8,054 nt of DNA, taken from the NCBI GenBank assembly GCA_020853175.1, contig JADYZK010000141.1:1-8054 (forward strand), in the 5' to 3' direction. Of the stretch, positions 6,285 through 8,054 are shown in pieces. Both the position numbers and the translations under genes were made by a program. The notes below the pieces were generated by a model. That model saw only the letters and a list, made by a program, of their open reading frames with translations. It was not told the origin of the DNA and searched no databases. How positions within the stretch are numbered: the stretch's first letter is position 1; the number at the start of each line of letters is the position of its first letter. The DNA comes from Bacteroidales bacterium. GTDB taxonomy: Bacteria > Bacteroidota > Bacteroidia > Bacteroidales > F082.

Positions 6285-7073
6285 ATGAATCAACCTTTGG
6301 CCTACGTGCATCCTCAGGCAAAAATTGCCAACAATGTAGTGATTGAACCATTCGTTAACATTGAAAAAAATGTAATTATAGAGGAGGGTACTTGGATCGG
6401 CAGCAATGTGACCATTATGGAAGGTGCCAGAATAGGAAAAAATTGCCGAATTTTTCCTGGTGCTGTAATCGCTGCCATGCCGCAGGATTTAAAATATGCC
6501 GGCGAAGAAACCATCGTTAGAATTGGAAATAACACCACCATCCGTGAGTTTGTTACCATTAACAGAGGCACCAAAGCCAGCTGGGAAACAGTGGTTGGAA
6601 GCAATTGTTTGCTCATGGCTTATGTTCATATTGCACATGATTGTATCATTGGCAACAATGTAATTTTGGCCAATGCTTGCACTTTGGCAGGCCATATTCG
6701 CGTGGATGATTGGGCCATCATTGGCGGATTGGCTGCCGTACATCAGTTTGTGCAAATTGGCGCCCACTCCATGGTCAGTGGGGGAGGTTTGGCGCGCAAA
6801 GATGTGCCACCGTTTACCAAAGCCGGTCGCGAGCCTCTTTCTTATATTGGTGTTAACTCCATCGGCTTGCGTCGTCGCGGGTTCAGCGATGAGCGCATCA
6901 ATGCCATCCAAGATATCTATCGCACCATCTACCTCAAAGGACACAACGTAAGTCAAGCCATTAGCCTTATCGAAGCCAACGTGCCGGCCTCACCCGATCG
7001 GGATGAAATTTTGAGTTTCATCAACAATTCCACCCGAGGCATTATGAAAGGTTACGGCAAATCAAGAGAGTAA
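6285..7073 (+). CDS. lpxA: LpxA, UDP-N-acetylglucosamine 3-O-acyltransferase
   Basis: First enzyme of lipid A synthesis, adding a 3-hydroxyacyl chain from ACP to UDP-GlcNAc. At 262 residues it equals E. coli LpxA. A left-handed beta-helix of hexapeptide repeats covers about 8-190. Signatures: QDLKYAGE (67-74), IREFVTINRGT (86-96), and AYVHIAHD with catalytic H118 (E. coli H125). H137 (LAGH) and H153 (AVHQF) match E. coli H144 and H160. The helical C-terminus contains GLRRRGFSDERI and ends near STRGIMKGYG. Aligning by eye puts G166 at the E. coli G173 acyl-chain ruler position; glycine there is known to allow long chains (C14 in E. coli), so long hydroxyacyl primary chains are inferred. It is the last gene of the lpxC-fabZ-lpxA unit, with a possible terminator 22 nt after the stop. 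Confidence 0.96.
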   Translation: MNQPLAYVHPQAKIANNVVIEPFVNIEKNVIIEEGTWIGSNVTIMEGARIGKNCRIFPGAVIAAMPQDLKYAGEETIVRIGNNTTIREFVTINRGTKASWETVVGSNCLLMAYVHIAHDCIIGNNVILANACTLAGHIRVDDWAIIGGLAAVHQFVQIGAHSMVSGGGLARKDVPPFTKAGREPLSYIGVNSIGLRRRGFSDERINAIQDIYRTIYLKGHNVSQAISLIEANVPASPDRDEILSFINNSTRGIMKGYGKSRE

Positions 7074-7095
7074 TCAGAAGGTTTTTATGTGGAGC

Positions 7096-7120
7096 GAAAG
7101 TCAAACATCGGCTTTCTTTT
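7096..7120 (+). terminator. Possible intrinsic terminator after lpxA
   Basis: GAAAGTC (7096-7102), a 7-nt loop and GGCTTTC (7110-7116) form a 7-bp stem with one G-T wobble, followed by TTTT (7117-7120). The stem is only moderately stable and the T-tract is short, so some read-through into efp is likely. The rest of the 221-bp gap (7121-7253) shows no gene or RNA I recognise. Confidence 0.4.
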
Positions 7121-7253
7121 ACAAAGGAGCAATGCGTTTCAGGATTTGTAAACGCCAGTTTTTTTACATCAGGATACTATATTTAACAATCGGTTTAGAC
7201 GTCCTCTCAAACGAATAATCATTCAATAAGGCTGTAAGTTTCAAGGAAAAACC

Positions 7254-7261
7254 TAAATTTG
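7254..7261 (+). promoter_or_regulatory. -7 promoter element for efp
   Basis: TAAATTTG matches TAnnTTTG exactly. GCTG at 7231-7234 lies 19 nt upstream, where the -33 TTTG box is expected, but matches only in its last two bases. The leader to the efp ATG would be about 25-30 nt. The element overlaps the TTG of a longer in-frame reading, which argues against that upstream start. Confidence 0.55.
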
Positions 7262-7294
7262 CAGCCTTATTTCTTTAAACATAATTCAATTTAT

Positions 7295-7861
7295 ATGGCA
7301 ACAACTGCTGAGTTTAGAAACGGATTGATCATTGAGTTCAGTAATGATTTGTACTCAATTGTAGAGTTTCAGCATGTAAAACCCGGAAAAGGCGCAGCTT
7401 TTGTCCGCACAAGGTTAAGAAATCTCAGAACTGGTAAAATATTACCCAACACTTTTCCCGCCGGTAGTAAAATTTATATTCAACGTGTCGAACGCCGTGC
7501 GATGCAGTACCTTTACAACGATGGTACGGATTACTTTTTCATGAATACAGAAAGCTTTGAGCAGATGCAGATCGCGAAAGAGCAAATCAACGCACCAGAG
7601 TTTTTAAAAGAAGGAAATGGTGTTGAAATTATGTATCACACGGATACTGAGTCTGTTCTTACCTGTGAGCTTCCTGCTACCGTAGTACTCGAAGTTACTT
7701 ATACTGAGCCCGGCGAAAAAGGCAATACGGCCACTAACGCCATGAAAGAAGCTACCCTTGAAACCGGGGCTTTGATTCGTGTTCCCTTGTTTATTAACAT
7801 TGGCGACAAGATAAAGGTGAACACCGCTGAAGGCAGTTATTCGGAACGTGTTAAGGAATAA
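7295..7861 (+). CDS. efp: Elongation factor P
   Basis: Translation factor that binds between the ribosomal P and E sites and relieves stalling at consecutive prolines. From the ATG at 7295 it is 188 residues, the same as E. coli EF-P. Domain I (about 1-63) has KPGKGAAF (29-36), with K32 at the tip of the loop where the modified lysine lies (E. coli K34). Two OB-fold domains follow. The C-terminal EF-P signature is present (K151-E-A-T-L-E-T-G-A-L-I-R-V-P to G170). Which modification K32 carries, if any, cannot be told, because no epmA, epmB or similar gene is in view. An in-frame TTG at 7259 would add 12 residues but overlaps the promoter element and is rejected. It probably forms a unit with the lpxD-like gene 20 nt downstream. 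Confidence 0.97.
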   Translation: MATTAEFRNGLIIEFSNDLYSIVEFQHVKPGKGAAFVRTRLRNLRTGKILPNTFPAGSKIYIQRVERRAMQYLYNDGTDYFFMNTESFEQMQIAKEQINAPEFLKEGNGVEIMYHTDTESVLTCELPATVVLEVTYTEPGEKGNTATNAMKEATLETGALIRVPLFINIGDKIKVNTAEGSYSERVKE

Positions 7862-7881
7862 CAACTTACGGAAATATCTCC

Positions 7882-8054
7882 ATGAAATTTACCCCACCTT
7901 TGCGCCTAAGCGCCCTTGCCCAAATAATTGGAGCCGAATTTGAAGGCGATCCGGATTTTTTGGTCAGCGGTCTGAACGAGATTCACATGGTAGAAAAGGG
8001 CGATCTCACCTTTGTGGATCATCCCAAATACTACGATAAGGCCCTTCAATCCAA
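7882..8054 (+). CDS. Second LpxD-like N-acyltransferase (N-terminal part, cut by the right edge)
   Basis: An ATG at 7882 opens a frame without stop to the window end, giving 57 complete codons. The residues match the N-terminal domain of LpxD: a start MKFTPPLRLSALAQIIGAEF, then a GLNEIHMVEKGDLTFVDHPKY block (30-50). This lines up by eye with [19 protein letters not shown] of the full lpxD at 3733. The Asn of NPKY in the nucleotide-binding domain is His here (HPKY, 47-50). Family knowledge: Flavobacteria-like genomes often carry an extra lpxD-type gene right after efp; its substrate is not well established. The catalytic beta-helix part lies outside the window, so whether it is active cannot be judged. 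It starts 20 nt after efp with no promoter between, so it is probably co-transcribed with efp. Confidence 0.85.
   Translation, partial: MKFTPPLRLSALAQIIGAEFEGDPDFLVSGLNEIHMVEKGDLTFVDHPKYYDKALQS

Noticed and set aside
6489..6956. Minus-strand open frame of about 155 codons inside lpxA
   Set aside because: It is antisense to a well-conserved lpxA and shows no family motif or start context.
7259..7294. In-frame TTG extension of efp by 12 residues
   Set aside because: The extension overlaps the -7 promoter element, and the ATG at 7295 gives the standard 188-residue EF-P start.
1..8054. Search for mobile elements, CRISPR repeats, tRNA/rRNA genes or a defence island
   Set aside because: No transposase, integrase, repeat-spacer pattern or RNA gene was seen; the region is housekeeping genes plus a standard bat operon.

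Overview
The window looks like an ordinary chromosomal segment of a Bacteroidetes (Bacteroidota) bacterium. Four things point there: a Bat-type aerotolerance operon in the order moxR, DUF58, membrane protein, batA; a lipid A cluster lpxD-lpxC-fabZ-lpxA followed by efp and a second lpxD-like gene; TAnnTTTG-like -7 promoter elements before several transcription units; and mostly A-rich leaders without Shine-Dalgarno sequences. I cannot name the genus.

Left half, minus strand (3515 down to 1): moxR AAA+ ATPase, a DUF58 protein with a von Willebrand A-like fold, a signal-peptide-bearing single-pass membrane protein, and the N-terminal 194 residues of BatA, which runs off the left edge. The genes are packed with gaps of 2 and 57 nt and a 4-nt ATGA overlap. 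In this type of system a MoxR ATPase is thought to act on VWA-domain membrane proteins in envelope maintenance or stress resistance.

Centre: a 217-bp divergent intergenic region (3516-3732) holds a good moxR -7 element, four TTAA motifs spaced exactly 10 bp apart, and a weaker candidate lpxD promoter.

Right half, plus strand: lpxD, lpxC, fabZ and lpxA cover early lipid A synthesis (acyltransferases and deacetylase) plus the 3-hydroxyacyl-ACP dehydratase that competes for the same acyl-ACP pool. In many Bacteroidetes lpxC and fabZ are one fused gene. Here they are separate, but in the same frame and split by only 15 nt with two in-frame stops. A possible terminator follows lpxA. A 221-bp gap then carries a promoter for efp (elongation factor P), followed 20 nt later by a second lpxD paralogue cut by the right edge.

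I see no mobile element, CRISPR array, rRNA or tRNA. The gene content is core rather than accessory. The points worth a second look are regulatory sequences (the phased TTAA array, a palindrome shared by lpxC and lpxD, a stem-loop inside the bat operon) and the split lpxC/fabZ arrangement.
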